The notes: generated by a model from the letters alone, not told the origin. Positions 17,345 through 28,767 are shown, counted from the first letter of the stretch. The stretch is 64,000 nt of DNA from Shimia sp. R10_1 (GCF_017744095.1 NZ_JAGHQX010000001.1:186001-250000), one strand, 5' to 3'. Numbers and translations are program-made.

Positions 17345-17380
17345 ATGGAAGGTGCGCCTCATGTTGGGAGCCCCTTCCAT
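17345..17380. terminator. Hairpin between two convergent genes
   Basis: ATGGAAGG (17345-17352) pairs with CCTTCCAT (17373-17380). It sits exactly in the 49-base gap between the SYLF gene and the radical SAM gene, which converge. No long T run follows on either strand, so strength is uncertain. Confidence 0.5.
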
Positions 17381-17388
17381 GTGACGGC

Positions 17389-18330
17389 TCAGGCGGAGCA
17401 GCTGGCGCCGCCGAGCACGCAGAATTTGGCGCAGTGGGCGTGATTGAGCAACACGGGTTTCTCTGCGTCTTTGAGGGTTGGACCGAGCTCAAACTCTTCG
17501 ACATAGGGCAGCAGGGTGCAGGCGATGACTGCGGGGGCATCAGAGCCTTTGCGGCGCACCACCATGCGGGAGTTGGAGCACATGACTTCTGTTGGGGATT
17601 TGTTGAGAATTCCCCAGCATTCCGTTGTGATTTCAGGGACTTCGACGGTTTCGTCCATTTCCGGGAAGAGCATGGTCTGGCCCGGATTATGCGCATCGAT
17701 GGGAAAGTCGTGGGCGTCAAAGAGCGCGGCGTAACCGGCGCGGGAATCCGCGTCTGACTCCCCCCAGAGAGTGCGGCCTGCGACCTTCATCTGGAAGCCT
17801 TCGTCGCGCAGCCACTGCATGCCCTCCAGCATCTTGGCAAACGATCCTTCGCCGCGTTCGCGATCGTGGTTTTGCGGGTTCCAGTGGTCAATGGAAATGC
17901 GGAAGGTGAGCGTGTCGCGGTAGGTTTCGCGCAGGGCCAAAAGGCCTTCGCGCACCCGTTTGCGCATCAGAGGCTGCATGGCGTTTGTGAGGATCAGCAC
18001 CTCATAGCCACGTTCCAGCGCGCGGCGGGTGATCTCGATCATTTCCGGGTTCATGAACGGCTCACCACCTGTGAAGCCAATTTCGCGCACGTTCCATTCG
18101 CGCGCCTCAAGCTGATCCAAATAGTCGCTCACCTCATCGGCTGTGATGTAAAGCAGATCATCATTGGTGGGCGATGAGAAAATATAGCAGTTTTCGCACT
18201 GGATGTTGCAGAGGGTGCCTGTGTTGAACCACAGAGTTTCAGGATTGCTGAGTTTCACATGAGCGCGGTTTTCGCCCTTTGCTGTGATGAAAGGATCCTG
18301 AAACTTGCCGAGATTTGCGTGATCTTTCAT
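17389..18330 (-). CDS. Radical SAM protein with SPASM-like cysteine tail
   Basis: 313 residues. The SAM-cluster motif is C41-NIQ-C45-EN-C48, followed by the GFTGGEPFMNPE glycine-rich SAM-binding block near 89-100. The C-terminal third has further cysteines (ECWGIL, VMCSNS, ACTLLP, HCAKFCVLGGASC) in spacing like an auxiliary-cluster SPASM/twitch domain. Such enzymes often modify peptides or cofactors, using electrons to cleave SAM to the 5'-deoxyadenosyl radical. I see no small precursor peptide gene next to it: the neighbours are a SYLF protein and zwf. The substrate is unknown. Cytoplasmic. Confidence 0.82.
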   Translation of the reverse strand: MKDHANLGKFQDPFITAKGENRAHVKLSNPETLWFNTGTLCNIQCENCYIFSSPTNDDLLYITADEVSDYLDQLEAREWNVREIGFTGGEPFMNPEMIEITRRALERGYEVLILTNAMQPLMRKRVREGLLALRETYRDTLTFRISIDHWNPQNHDRERGEGSFAKMLEGMQWLRDEGFQMKVAGRTLWGESDADSRAGYAALFDAHDFPIDAHNPGQTMLFPEMDETVEVPEITTECWGILNKSPTEVMCSNSRMVVRRKGSDAPAVIACTLLPYVEEFELGPTLKDAEKPVLLNHAHCAKFCVLGGASCSA

Positions 18331-18467
18331 GATGCTGCCATTTATGGAACGTATTCATCTCCTAACCAAACCTGAGAGGCTTGACCATCCGTTGTGGATC
18401 GCATCTGACACAGTTGTGATGCGTGCTTGTGGTGATAGAGTGGCGGTGATAGACAGGCCTTTGAATT

Positions 18468-18481
18468 CGTTAGCGCTAACG
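18468..18481. promoter_or_regulatory. LacI-family-type operator before zwf
   Basis: CGTTAGCGCTAACG is a perfect 14-bp palindrome with a central CG, the layout of LacI-family operators (half-site GTTAGC). It lies 43 bases before the zwf start. No regulator gene is present in the window. Confidence 0.6.
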
Positions 18482-18524
18482 TGGCGTGTATGATCAGGGC
18501 AGAACGACGAGGAAACAGGGCCTT

Positions 18525-19979
18525 ATGGTGTCTCGAATTATTCCGGTGGAGCCTTTTGATCTGGTGGTGTTTGGTGGCACAGGGGATCTGGCGCGGCGTA
18601 AGATTTTGCCTGCGTTGTTTCGCCGTTTCTGTTCAGGACAGATGCCGGATGGCAGCCGGGTTTTGGGCGCGGCGCGCAGTGGCTTGACTTCACAAGAATA
18701 TCGCGCGGTTGTCAGTGCGGCGCTGAGCGAGTTTGCTGGGGAACTGGCGCTTGATGCGGCGCAGGTGGCTGCGTTTTGTGAACATGTGGATTATGTGGCG
18801 GTGGACGCGCGCGGCGAGGGCGGCTGGCCTGAGCTTGCTGCGCTGCTGACGCCGGGCTCTGTGCGGGCGTTTTATTTTTCCGTGGGGCCGGGTGTGTTCT
18901 CTGATCTGGCCAAAGGTCTGAAACGACACGGGCTGGTCGAGGATGACACGCGGATCGTGGTAGAAAAGCCCTTTGGCCATGATCTGGAAAGCGCGCAGGC
19001 GCTCAACCGTGAGCTGGCGCAATATTTCGACGAGGGACAGATTTACCGGATCGACCATTACCTTGGCAAAGAAACGGTGCAGAACCTGATGGCGGTGCGC
19101 TTTGGCAATATGCTGTTTGAGCCGCTGTGGAACGCGCAATACATCGACCATATTCAGATCACCGTGGCAGAAACGGTCGGTGTGGCTGGGCGCGGGGATT
19201 ACTATGAAAAATCCGGCGCGATGCGTGACATGGTGCAGAACCACCTGATGCAGCTGTTGTGTCTGATCGCGATGGAGCCCCCGGCGCAGTTTGAGCCGGA
19301 TGCGGTGCGCGATGAGAAGCTGAAGGTGATCCGCGCATTGGATGCGGTGCAGCCACATCATATTGTGCGTGGGCAATATACCGCAGCTGATGGCGTTGCG
19401 GCCTATCGCGAAGATGTGGACCATGCCCGTTCCAAGACCGAGAGTTTTGTTGCGCTGAAGTGTCAGATCAACAATTGGCGGTGGGCGGGCACCCCGTTTT
19501 ACTTGCGCACCGGCAAACGGCTGAGCGCGCGAGACAGTGAGATTACGGTGGTCTTCAAAGACACGCCGCACTCTATTTTTGGACCCGAAGCCGGGCGGCA
19601 TCGCAACGAGCTCAACATTCAGCTGCAACCCAATGAGGGCATCACGTTGAATGTGACCATCAAGGAGCCGGGCCCGGGCGGCATGCGGCTGGTGGATGTG
19701 CCGCTGGATATGAGTTTCGCAGAGGCACTTGGGCCAACTGCGGAGAACACGCCAGATGCCTATGAGCGGCTGATTATGGATGTGATCCGGGGCAATCAGA
19801 CCTTGTTTATGCGGGATGATGAGGTGGAGGCCGCCTGGGCGTGGACCGATCCGATCATTCGCGGCTGGGAAGCGCGGGGCGATGTGCCGAAACCGTATGA
19901 TGCCTATTCCGATGGGCCTGATGATGCAGATTTGATGATGCGCCGCGACGGGCGTGAATGGAGAGGCTTAGACAGATGA
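18525..19979 (+). CDS. zwf: Glucose-6-phosphate 1-dehydrogenase
   Basis: 484 residues from ATG 18525 ([26 protein letters not shown]), the usual length. NADP-binding [10 protein letters not shown] lies near the N-terminus; the catalytic-site stretch [13 protein letters not shown] carries the active-site histidine and lysine; VEKPFGHD is another family block. It oxidises glucose 6-phosphate to 6-phosphogluconolactone. The earlier in-frame start at 18486 would add 13 residues not seen in homologues. It is first gene of zwf-pgl-pgi, overlapping pgl by four bases (ATGA), and is preceded by the palindrome at 18468-18481. Confidence 0.95.
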   Translation: MVSRIIPVEPFDLVVFGGTGDLARRKILPALFRRFCSGQMPDGSRVLGAARSGLTSQEYRAVVSAALSEFAGELALDAAQVAAFCEHVDYVAVDARGEGGWPELAALLTPGSVRAFYFSVGPGVFSDLAKGLKRHGLVEDDTRIVVEKPFGHDLESAQALNRELAQYFDEGQIYRIDHYLGKETVQNLMAVRFGNMLFEPLWNAQYIDHIQITVAETVGVAGRGDYYEKSGAMRDMVQNHLMQLLCLIAMEPPAQFEPDAVRDEKLKVIRALDAVQPHHIVRGQYTAADGVAAYREDVDHARSKTESFVALKCQINNWRWAGTPFYLRTGKRLSARDSEITVVFKDTPHSIFGPEAGRHRNELNIQLQPNEGITLNVTIKEPGPGGMRLVDVPLDMSFAEALGPTAENTPDAYERLIMDVIRGNQTLFMRDDEVEAAWAWTDPIIRGWEARGDVPKPYDAYSDGPDDADLMMRRDGREWRGLDR

Positions 19980-20647
19980 ACTTCAAGACCTACCCAGATA
20001 CTGACATGTTGGCGATGGATGTGGCCCAAGCGCTGGCCGAAGACCTGACAGACGCATTGGCGCAAAAAGAGCGCGTGGTTCTGGCGGTGCCGGGTGGCAC
20101 GACACCGGGGCCTATTTTTGATGCGTTGAGCGCGGCGGATCTGGACTGGGAGCGGGTTGATGTGATCCTGACAGATGAACGCTGGGTGCCTGAGCATCAT
20201 GAGCGTTCCAACTCCGCTTTGGTCAAAGCGCGGCTTTTGACAAACCGCGCGATGGCGGCCCGCTATCTGCCGCTTTATGCGCCAGCAGAGGTGCCTGAGG
20301 ATGTGTTGCCAGAGCTTGAAGCGGGCATTGCCGCATCGTTGCCTGTGGATGTGGCGGTGATGGGCATGGGCGCGGATATGCACACGGCCTCACTGTTTCC
20401 CAATGCAGAGGGGCTTGAGGCGGCGTTGGCTGCGGATGCGCCGATCCTGATCCCGGTGCGGCGTGACGATTTGCCGGATATTCGCATCACCCTGAGCGCG
20501 CGCGTGCTGAACGGGGCGTTGCGCAAACACATCCTGATCAAAGGGGCAGACAAGCGCGCGGCGTTGACCGCTGCGCAAAACCTGCCAGAGGTGGACGCTC
20601 CGATCCGCGCGGTGTGCGCGGGTGCAGATGTGCATTGGACGGAGTGA
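19976..20647 (+). CDS. pgl: 6-phosphogluconolactonase
   Basis: 223 residues from ATG 19976, which overlaps the zwf stop by four bases. Motifs VVLAVPGGTTPGPIFDALS, VDVILTDERWVPEHHERSN and AVMGMGADMHTASLFP define the DevB/6PGL type that hydrolyses 6-phosphogluconolactone to 6-phosphogluconate. The usual GxGxDGHTASLFP has MHTASLFP here, with Met in place of Gly after the Asp. Cytoplasmic, middle gene of zwf-pgl-pgi; its product feeds the Entner-Doudoroff pathway, the main glucose route of roseobacters. Confidence 0.92.
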   Translation: MNFKTYPDTDMLAMDVAQALAEDLTDALAQKERVVLAVPGGTTPGPIFDALSAADLDWERVDVILTDERWVPEHHERSNSALVKARLLTNRAMAARYLPLYAPAEVPEDVLPELEAGIAASLPVDVAVMGMGADMHTASLFPNAEGLEAALAADAPILIPVRRDDLPDIRITLSARVLNGALRKHILIKGADKRAALTAAQNLPEVDAPIRAVCAGADVHWTE

Positions 20648-20652
20648 GCAAG

Positions 20653-22254
20653 ATGTGGACCGATCTTGAAAACCTGAAAGCTGCAGCGCAGAGCACCCAA
20701 ATTGCGGATCTGTTTTCAACAGATCCGGCGCGTGCAGAGCGGTTTGCCCTGACAGCTGATGGGCTGTTTTTTGACTATAGCAAGACCAGCATTGATGACA
20801 CGGCCAAGGCGGCATTGATGGCGCTGGCGGAAGCGGCGGGCGTTGCGGACAAGCGCGCGGCGATGTTTGGCGGAGCAAAGATCAACGAAACCGAAGAGCG
20901 TGCCGTGCTGCACACGGCGTTGCGCAATCTGGATGGTGCGCCGGTTTTGGTGGATGGCGCAGACGTGTTGCCGGAGATCAACGAGACCCGTGCGCGCATG
21001 GCGAGACTGGCCGCTGCGGTGCGCGATGGCAGTTTTCCGGGGCAGGGGCAGCGGATCACGGATGTGGTCAACATTGGCATTGGCGGCTCTGACCTTGGGC
21101 CGCTGATGGCAGTGATGGCGCTGGCGCCCTATCATGACGGGCCAAAATGCCATTTTATCTCTAATGTTGATGGTGCGGATGCCACCGATACGCTGGATGG
21201 GCTCGACCCGGACACCACGCTGGTGATTGTGGCCTCCAAGACCTTTACCACGCAGGAAACCCTGATGAATGCACGAACCGTGCTGAATTGGGCGGGCGGC
21301 GATGCGGCGCTGGAGCGCTTTGTGGCGATTTCCTCGGCGGTGGACAAATGCGCAGAGTTCGGCATTCCGGCGGAGCGGGTGTTTGGCTTTGAGGATTGGG
21401 TTGGCGGGCGCTACTCGGTCTGGGGGCCGATTGGCTTTTCCTTGATGCTGGCGATTGGGCCGACGGCCTTTGAAGGGTTCCTTGAAGGCGGGCAGGCGAT
21501 GGATCGTCATTTCTGTGCCGCAGCTTTTGAAGAGAACCTGCCTGTTATGCTCGCCTTGGTTGGGATCTGGCATCAGCAGATCTGTGGCCATGGCACGCGG
21601 GCTGTTCTGCCCTATGAACAGCGTCTCGCGCGGCTGCCTGCATACCTGCAACAGCTTGAGATGGAGAGCAACGGCAAGAGCGTGGCCGTGGATGGCAGCG
21701 CATTGTCACGTGTTGCGGGGCCGATTGTCTGGGGGGAGCCTGGCACCAATGGGCAGCATGCGTTTTATCAGCTGATCCATCAGGGCAAACAGGTGGTGCC
21801 TTGTGAATTCCTTGTGGGAGCGGAGGGGCATGAGCCTGCGCTGCGCAACCACCAGCGGGCGCTTGTGGCTAACTGTCTGGCGCAGTCTGAAGCGCTTTTG
21901 AAAGGGCGCAGCGAAGCGGAAGCACGGGCGCAGTTGGAAGCCCAAGGCGTGTCGGGTGCAAAGCTGGATCAATTGGCCAAGCACCGCGTCTTTGGCGGCA
22001 ATCGCCCGTCTACGACACTGGTCTATCCGCGTCTGACCCCCTTTGTTCTGGGGCAGATTGTGGCGCTGTATGAGCACCGCGTGTTTGTCGAAGGGGTGAT
22101 TTACGGGATCAACTCTTACGATCAATGGGGCGTGGAGCTGGGCAAAGAGCTGGCAAGTGGTTTGCTGGATGCGGTGTCTACGGGCGATGTGCCGGAGGCG
22201 GCCTCCGCGTCAACCAAAGCGTTGATTGCGCGGATCCGCGGTTTTCACAGCTGA
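20653..22254 (+). CDS. pgi: Glucose-6-phosphate isomerase
   Basis: 533 residues from ATG 20653, five bases after pgl. Family blocks: VVNIGIGGSDLGPLMAVMAL (substrate phosphate binding), VASKTFTTQETL, GGRYSVWGPIGFSLMLAIG (signature 1 region), MESNGKSV, GEPGTNGQHAFYQLIHQG (carries the catalytic Glu and His) and the C-terminal YDQWGVELGKELA signature with the catalytic Lys. It interconverts glucose and fructose 6-phosphates. In an operon with zwf and pgl it lets fructose 6-phosphate return to the Entner-Doudoroff route. Cytoplasmic dimer in the family. Confidence 0.96.
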   Translation: MWTDLENLKAAAQSTQIADLFSTDPARAERFALTADGLFFDYSKTSIDDTAKAALMALAEAAGVADKRAAMFGGAKINETEERAVLHTALRNLDGAPVLVDGADVLPEINETRARMARLAAAVRDGSFPGQGQRITDVVNIGIGGSDLGPLMAVMALAPYHDGPKCHFISNVDGADATDTLDGLDPDTTLVIVASKTFTTQETLMNARTVLNWAGGDAALERFVAISSAVDKCAEFGIPAERVFGFEDWVGGRYSVWGPIGFSLMLAIGPTAFEGFLEGGQAMDRHFCAAAFEENLPVMLALVGIWHQQICGHGTRAVLPYEQRLARLPAYLQQLEMESNGKSVAVDGSALSRVAGPIVWGEPGTNGQHAFYQLIHQGKQVVPCEFLVGAEGHEPALRNHQRALVANCLAQSEALLKGRSEAEARAQLEAQGVSGAKLDQLAKHRVFGGNRPSTTLVYPRLTPFVLGQIVALYEHRVFVEGVIYGINSYDQWGVELGKELASGLLDAVSTGDVPEAASASTKALIARIRGFHS

Positions 22255-22256
22255 GG

Positions 22257-22970
22257 TTAGGCTGTCAGTTGCAGCGCCGCGATCAGGGGCGCGTCGTCGC
22301 GGGCCATGATCTCCAGAATATCTTTGTGCATGCGTTGCTTGTGCTCGCCAAAGATGCCACGGCCTTTGGAGAAGGTGGCGGCATAGTCAAGCGCAGCGGC
22401 CAATGTGGCCTCCGCATCTGGTGCTGCGGTCAGCACATGATCGGCCTCAAGCTCTGTGGCGGTTACACGTCGGCCCGATAGCTTCATTTCGTTGAAGCGG
22501 TATTCGGGCATGGCCTTGCGCACATAGGCGATCATGGAGGGCAGGAACGGGATGTTAATGTCCACCTCTGGAAAGCAGAAATAGCCGCGATCGGCGCGCA
22601 TGAAGCGGAAGTCGCAGGCGCAGGCCAGCATGGCCCCATTGCCAAAGGCGTGGCCGGTGATGGCGGCGATCACGGGCATGGGGAAGGTGAGAATGCGGGC
22701 AAAAACTTCGTTCATTTCGATCATGAAGGCGCGCATGTCATCTTCGCGGCCTGCCTGACGTGCGGCCATGAGCCAGTTCAGATCAACACCCTGCGACCAG
22801 TTCTTTTCATCATTTGACGTGATCACCACCGAGCGAATGGTTTTGTCGTCTTCAGCCTGTTGCAGCGCGGCGCGCATGGCGGCGGCAAAGGCGCGGTTTT
22901 GGCGGTTTTCGCCGTTGTTCAGCGTGAGGATCGCGGTTTTGCCACGGGTTTCATAGGTCACAAGAGACAT
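22257..22970 (-). CDS. Enoyl-CoA hydratase/isomerase family protein
   Basis: 237 residues of crotonase fold. The N-terminal YETRGKTAILTLNNGENRQNRAF, the oxyanion-hole region WSQGVDLNWLM, the ITGHAFGNGAMLACACDFRFM block (with GHAFGNG) and the FCFPEVDINIPFLP stretch are crotonase signatures. It lacks an obvious Glu pair at the hydratase positions, so it may be an isomerase or act on another acyl-CoA. The alkyl chain length is unpredictable from sequence. It converges with pgi, leaving two bases between the stops, and the tRNA-Gly gene lies upstream on the same strand. Confidence 0.83.
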   Translation of the reverse strand: MSLVTYETRGKTAILTLNNGENRQNRAFAAAMRAALQQAEDDKTIRSVVITSNDEKNWSQGVDLNWLMAARQAGREDDMRAFMIEMNEVFARILTFPMPVIAAITGHAFGNGAMLACACDFRFMRADRGYFCFPEVDINIPFLPSMIAYVRKAMPEYRFNEMKLSGRRVTATELEADHVLTAAPDAEATLAAALDYAATFSKGRGIFGEHKQRMHKDILEIMARDDAPLIAALQLTA

Positions 22971-23102
22971 GGGAAGCTCATCGTTTTTGCGTGTTGACCG
23001 CGACCTTAGCTGTGGGTTTTGGGGGCAGCAAACATGACCTTACGCAACATGGCGCGCTGTATGCTGGCCTTGCTGGGGAATTTTAGATCGGCCTGGAAGA
23101 GG

Positions 23103-23176
23103 TGGAGCGGGTAGCGGGAATCGAACCCGCACCTTAAGCTTGGGAAGCTCGCATGATACCATTTCACCATACCCGC
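23103..23176 (-). tRNA. tRNA-Gly (anticodon CCC)
   Basis: 74 nt on the minus strand including an encoded CCA. The acceptor stem is GCGGGTA paired with TACCCGC; the T arm is GCGGGTTCGATTCCCGC; the anticodon loop is TTCCCAA, giving anticodon CCC. The D arm is short (GTGAAATGGTATCAT), typical for this isoacceptor. Confidence 0.95.
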
Positions 23177-23287
23177 AACGCTGCCCTAGGTAGTGGAGCG
23201 TTACGGGAGGGTCAAGCGGGTTTTCTAAGAGCCGTCATATGGGTTCTTGTCTGACTACAGCGGCGGCAACTCATCAGGATTGGGCGC

Positions 23288-23791
23288 ATGGCATCGGCCA
23301 AATTTGTGAAAGATCTTTTGGAAGACATCCGGCAACTTGGCTGCAGGGTTTGGCTGGATGGTGGATGGGGTGTGGACGCTTTGCTGAGACAACAGACGCG
23401 CGCGCATGGCGATGTTGATATTGTTTTGGAGGCGCGCTGTGTGGGGCGCGTCTGTGATAGGCTGCGCTCCAATGGCTTTGCTCCAGCACCGACGGTGGAT
23501 GCCTGCGATTGGAATTTTGTTTTTGCGCGCGAACACTCGGAACGCGTCGATTTTCACGTCGTTACCTTTGATGCCACAGGACGCGGGATCTACGGCCCGC
23601 CAGAGAATGGCGCATTTTACCCGGCGGACGCCTTTACTGGGCAGGGGAGTGTTGGCGGTGTTCCGGTGGCGTGTATGTCAGCCACGTTTCAGGTGGCAAA
23701 CCGGGTTGGATACCCGTTGCGCCCTCAGGATTATCATGATCTGAGGGCGCTTCGATCTGCGTTTGGCATATGTGCTGATGCGCGGGGTTAG
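23288..23791 (+). CDS. Small nucleotidyltransferase of the lincosamide/aminoglycoside type
   Basis: 167 residues. The motif WLDGGWGVDALL near residues 22-33 followed by HGDVDIVL near 39-46 is the GG(x)GxD...DxD core of NTP-transferases, and the later DFHVVTFD supplies the third acidic residue. The arrangement fits AadB/LinA-type antibiotic nucleotidyltransferases and their many housekeeping relatives. Substrate unknown, resistance not shown. ATG 23288. It ends by overlapping the convergent RamA-like gene by four bases and follows the tRNA-Gly gene on the other strand. Confidence 0.72.
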   Translation: MASAKFVKDLLEDIRQLGCRVWLDGGWGVDALLRQQTRAHGDVDIVLEARCVGRVCDRLRSNGFAPAPTVDACDWNFVFAREHSERVDFHVVTFDATGRGIYGPPENGAFYPADAFTGQGSVGGVPVACMSATFQVANRVGYPLRPQDYHDLRALRSAFGICADARG

Positions 23792-25833
23792 CCCCGACGG
23801 CGTCTGCGTCGCCCACCACCTGCGGCACTGCTTTCGCCGCCGCCTGTGTTGAAGCTGACTTCTGGCAGCGCCACGACATCGCGCAGGATTGGGAAAGGGT
23901 CAGACGAGTTCGGCAGGGCAGAGGCATTGACGAAATGCTCCTGAAAGCGTGGTTCAACGGCGGTTTCGATTTTCTCGATCTGGCGTACCAGGGTTTCGAT
24001 TTCGCCGCGTGCCTTGCTGTTCAGAAGCGCAATGCGGGCGCCGGTGCCTGCCGCGTTGCCCGCAGAGGTGACTTTATCTAGCGTGCAGTCGGGGATCATG
24101 CCCAAAACCATCGCGTGTTTGGCAGAGATATGGGCGCCAAAGGCCCCGGCGAGCACCACGCGATCCACCTGATCGACGCCGCGTTTGTCCATCAGCAGGC
24201 GCGCGCCAGAATAGAGCGCGGCCTTCGCCATCTGAATGGCGCGGATGTCGGCATTGGTAACGGTGATGGCTTTCTGGTCAGCGTCGCCTTCCCACAGCGT
24301 GTAGGAGTTGGTGCGCCCGTCAAGGAAACAGCGGGTGGTGCCGGTTTGCTCGGCTGAGCCAATGAGGCCAGAGGCATCTACCAGACCAGCGATGCGCATT
24401 TCGGCAATCACTTCGATGATACCAGAGCCGCAGATACCGGTGATGCCAGTGTTTGCCACAGCGGCGGCAAAGCCTTCATCGTCGGACCAAAACTCACACC
24501 CGATGACACGGAAGCGTGGCTCTTTGGTGACTGGGTCGATTTCCACGCGTTCGATGGCGCCGGGGGCAGCACGCTGGCCTGCGCTGATCTGCGCGCCTTC
24601 AAAGGCGGGGCCTGTCGGGGAGGAGCAGGCGAGCACGCCGTCTTTGTCACCGAGCAGGATTTCCGCGTTGGTGCCCACGTCCACAACCAGAACAAGGTCT
24701 TCGGATTTGTCTGGGGCTTCTGAGAGTGCAACGCCTGCCGCGTCTGCGCCCACGTGGCCTGCGATACAAGGCAGGAGGTAGGCTTGGGTGCCGGGCGCTA
24801 TGTCGAGGCCAAGCGCGGAGGCGGGCAGTTCAAGGGCGTCTGACGTCGCGAGCGCAAAAGGCGCTTGGCCAAGTTCGAACGGGTCGATGCCAAGGAAGAG
24901 GTGGTGCATCACCGGGTTCATCACAAAGACCGCATCCAGAATTTGGCTTTTGTCGATCTCCGCATCTTTGGCGATATCTATCACCAGCTGGTTGAGCCCG
25001 GCGCGCACGGCGTCGGTCATTTCCAGATCGCCGCCTTTGTTCATCATGGCGTAGCTGACGCGGCTCATGAGGTCTTCGCCAAAGCGGATCTGCGGGTTCA
25101 TCAGACCGGAGGAGGCCACCACTTCGCCGGTGGCGAGGTTGCAGAGGTGGCCGGCGATGGTGGTGGAGCCAAGATCAACCGCGAGGCCAAAGAGCGGTGC
25201 CTCATAATAGCCGGGCCAGAGGGCGACGATGCGCGGGGCGCTGTCTTTGTGGCCCAGATGCAGGGCTGCGGTGACAGCCCAGTTGCCTTTGCGCAGGATC
25301 GGCTGCAGCGGGCGCAGCAGGTGGGTGTCTATGGTGATTTCGGCGTGACCGGTGGCCTCTTTCAGCGCGGTCATCAGCCGCTCCAGATCGCCGGAGGGCT
25401 TGTGCATGTCGGGCTCTTCCACCTCAACATAGACGCGCGAAATGGTTGCGTTCAGCGTGATGTCGCGCACCTCGGCGCGTTTGCGCACCACCTGTTTGTG
25501 CACCTGGCTTTCGGCGGGCACATCAATCACGATATCGCCCTGCACTGTGGCCTGACAGCCGAGGCGGCGGCCGGGGGTCAGGCCGCGTTTGTCGTCATAA
25601 CGCTGCTCTACGGCGTTCCATTCTGACAGGGCATCCTCTGCAACCGTCACGCCATGTTTGGGAAACTCGCCGTAGGAGGGGGTCACCTGACATTTGGAGC
25701 AAATGCCGCGCCCGCCACAGGCGGAGTCAAGATCAACACCGAGCTGCCGTGCGGCGGTGAGGATGGGAGTGCCTACCGGGAAGGTGCCGCGCTTGCCGGA
25801 GGGCGTGAAAATCACAAGTGGATCGCTGCTCAT
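23788..25833 (-). CDS. 2Fe-2S ferredoxin / ASKHA (DUF4445) reductive activator of corrinoid proteins (RamA-like)
   Basis: 681 residues from ATG 25833 (MSSDPLVIFTPSGKRG). The N-terminal plant-type ferredoxin carries C39-GGRGI-C45-SK-C48, plus a later cysteine near GRRLGCQA. The central and C-terminal parts form an ATP-binding ASKHA domain (VDLGSTTIAGHL, VLVVDVGTNAEILLG, GAFGAHI), diagnostic of DUF4445/RamA proteins, which use ATP to reactivate Co(II) in corrinoid methyltransferase systems. The chain ends in an unusual Gly/Arg tail (GGGRRRRRRG). No corrinoid protein or methyltransferase is visible in this window. Upstream reading frame exists but is not family-like. Confidence 0.85.
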   Translation of the reverse strand: MSSDPLVIFTPSGKRGTFPVGTPILTAARQLGVDLDSACGGRGICSKCQVTPSYGEFPKHGVTVAEDALSEWNAVEQRYDDKRGLTPGRRLGCQATVQGDIVIDVPAESQVHKQVVRKRAEVRDITLNATISRVYVEVEEPDMHKPSGDLERLMTALKEATGHAEITIDTHLLRPLQPILRKGNWAVTAALHLGHKDSAPRIVALWPGYYEAPLFGLAVDLGSTTIAGHLCNLATGEVVASSGLMNPQIRFGEDLMSRVSYAMMNKGGDLEMTDAVRAGLNQLVIDIAKDAEIDKSQILDAVFVMNPVMHHLFLGIDPFELGQAPFALATSDALELPASALGLDIAPGTQAYLLPCIAGHVGADAAGVALSEAPDKSEDLVLVVDVGTNAEILLGDKDGVLACSSPTGPAFEGAQISAGQRAAPGAIERVEIDPVTKEPRFRVIGCEFWSDDEGFAAAVANTGITGICGSGIIEVIAEMRIAGLVDASGLIGSAEQTGTTRCFLDGRTNSYTLWEGDADQKAITVTNADIRAIQMAKAALYSGARLLMDKRGVDQVDRVVLAGAFGAHISAKHAMVLGMIPDCTLDKVTSAGNAAGTGARIALLNSKARGEIETLVRQIEKIETAVEPRFQEHFVNASALPNSSDPFPILRDVVALPEVSFNTGGGESSAAGGGRRRRRRG

Positions 25834-27609
<1,776 letters not shown>

Positions 27610-27610
<1 letters not shown>

Positions 27611-28767
27611 TGACACCTGCGGCGCGCGTTCAGGCGGCGATTGAGGTTCTGGATCAGATCCTTGAAGGCGCGCCAGCGGAAAAAGCACTGACCGGCTGGG
27701 CGCGGCGCAGCCGGTTTGCCGGGTCCAAGGACCGGGCAGCCATTCGCGATCATGTGTTTGATGCCTTGCGTCAGCGCAACTCTGCAGCCCATTTGGGCGG
27801 CGGACTGAGCGGGCGCGCCTTGATGGTTGGTGTTCTTCGGGCGCAAGAGGTGGATCTGGACGGTCTGTTTTCTGGGGCTGCCTATGCGCCGGAAGCCTTG
27901 AGTACGGCAGAGATCGCTGCGTCCACTGCGCCGCAGGGAGCCCTGCCTGCCGATGTACCTGAGTGGTTGATTGCGCCGCTGAAAGACAGCCTTGGCGCGA
28001 CGTATGAGACCACTTTGACGCAGATGCGTGCACGGGCGCCGGTGTTTTTGCGAGTCAATCTGGCGCAATCCTCGGTGGCGGATGCACAGGCGGCGCTCAC
28101 GGCGGCAGGGATTGAAACACGGCCTGTTGGTCTTGTGGAGACTGCACTTGAGGTCACGCAGGGGGCACGTCGCATTCGGCAAGCTGCGCCTTATCTGAGC
28201 GGCGCGGTCGAGTTGCAGGATGCTGCGAGCCAGGCCATGGTTTCTGCGTTGCCTTTGAACAAAGGCATGAAAGTCCTGGACTATTGCGCCGGCGGTGGCG
28301 GCAAAACCCTGGCCATGGCCGGACGTGTGACTGGCCAGTTTCATGCCCATGATGCTGCCCCGCGCCGGATGGCGGATTTGCCTGAGCGTGCGCAACGGGC
28401 AGGTGTGAAGGTCTCTCTTACCTATGCGCCGCAGAAAGACGCGCCCTATGATTTGGTGCTGTGTGATGCGCCTTGTTCGGGCAGTGGCACCTGGCGGCGC
28501 ACGCCGGATGCAAAATGGCGTTTTCAGCAGGATGATCTGGACGCGCTGCTGCAAACCCAAGCTGACATTTTGGACAAGGCGCAGGCCCTGGTCGCAGAGT
28601 GCGGCGTTCTGGCCTATGCCACATGTTCCTTTCTGAAAGCGGAAAACCAAGCGCAGGTTGCGGCATTTCATCAGCGCCACCCCGGCTGGGAAACAGAGTG
28701 GGTGCGCCAATTTGGATTTGAAGATGGTGGCGATGGGTTCTTTGGCGCGGTTCTTCGCAAAAAATAG
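27610..28767 (+). CDS. RsmB-type rRNA (cytosine-5) methyltransferase
   Basis: 385 residues; its ATG overlaps the guaB stop by one base. Class I methyltransferase motifs: LDYCAGGGGKTLAMA (SAM binding, near 223-237), the DAPCSGSGTWRRTPDAKW motif with one catalytic cysteine, and ATCSFLKAENQAQVAAF with the second cysteine. The N-terminal RNA-binding NusB-like region of E. coli RsmB is replaced by a shorter N-terminus. It methylates cytosine C5 in rRNA; position 967-type is likely but not shown. Translational coupling to guaB is a conserved roseobacter-like arrangement, as far as I recall. Confidence 0.87.
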
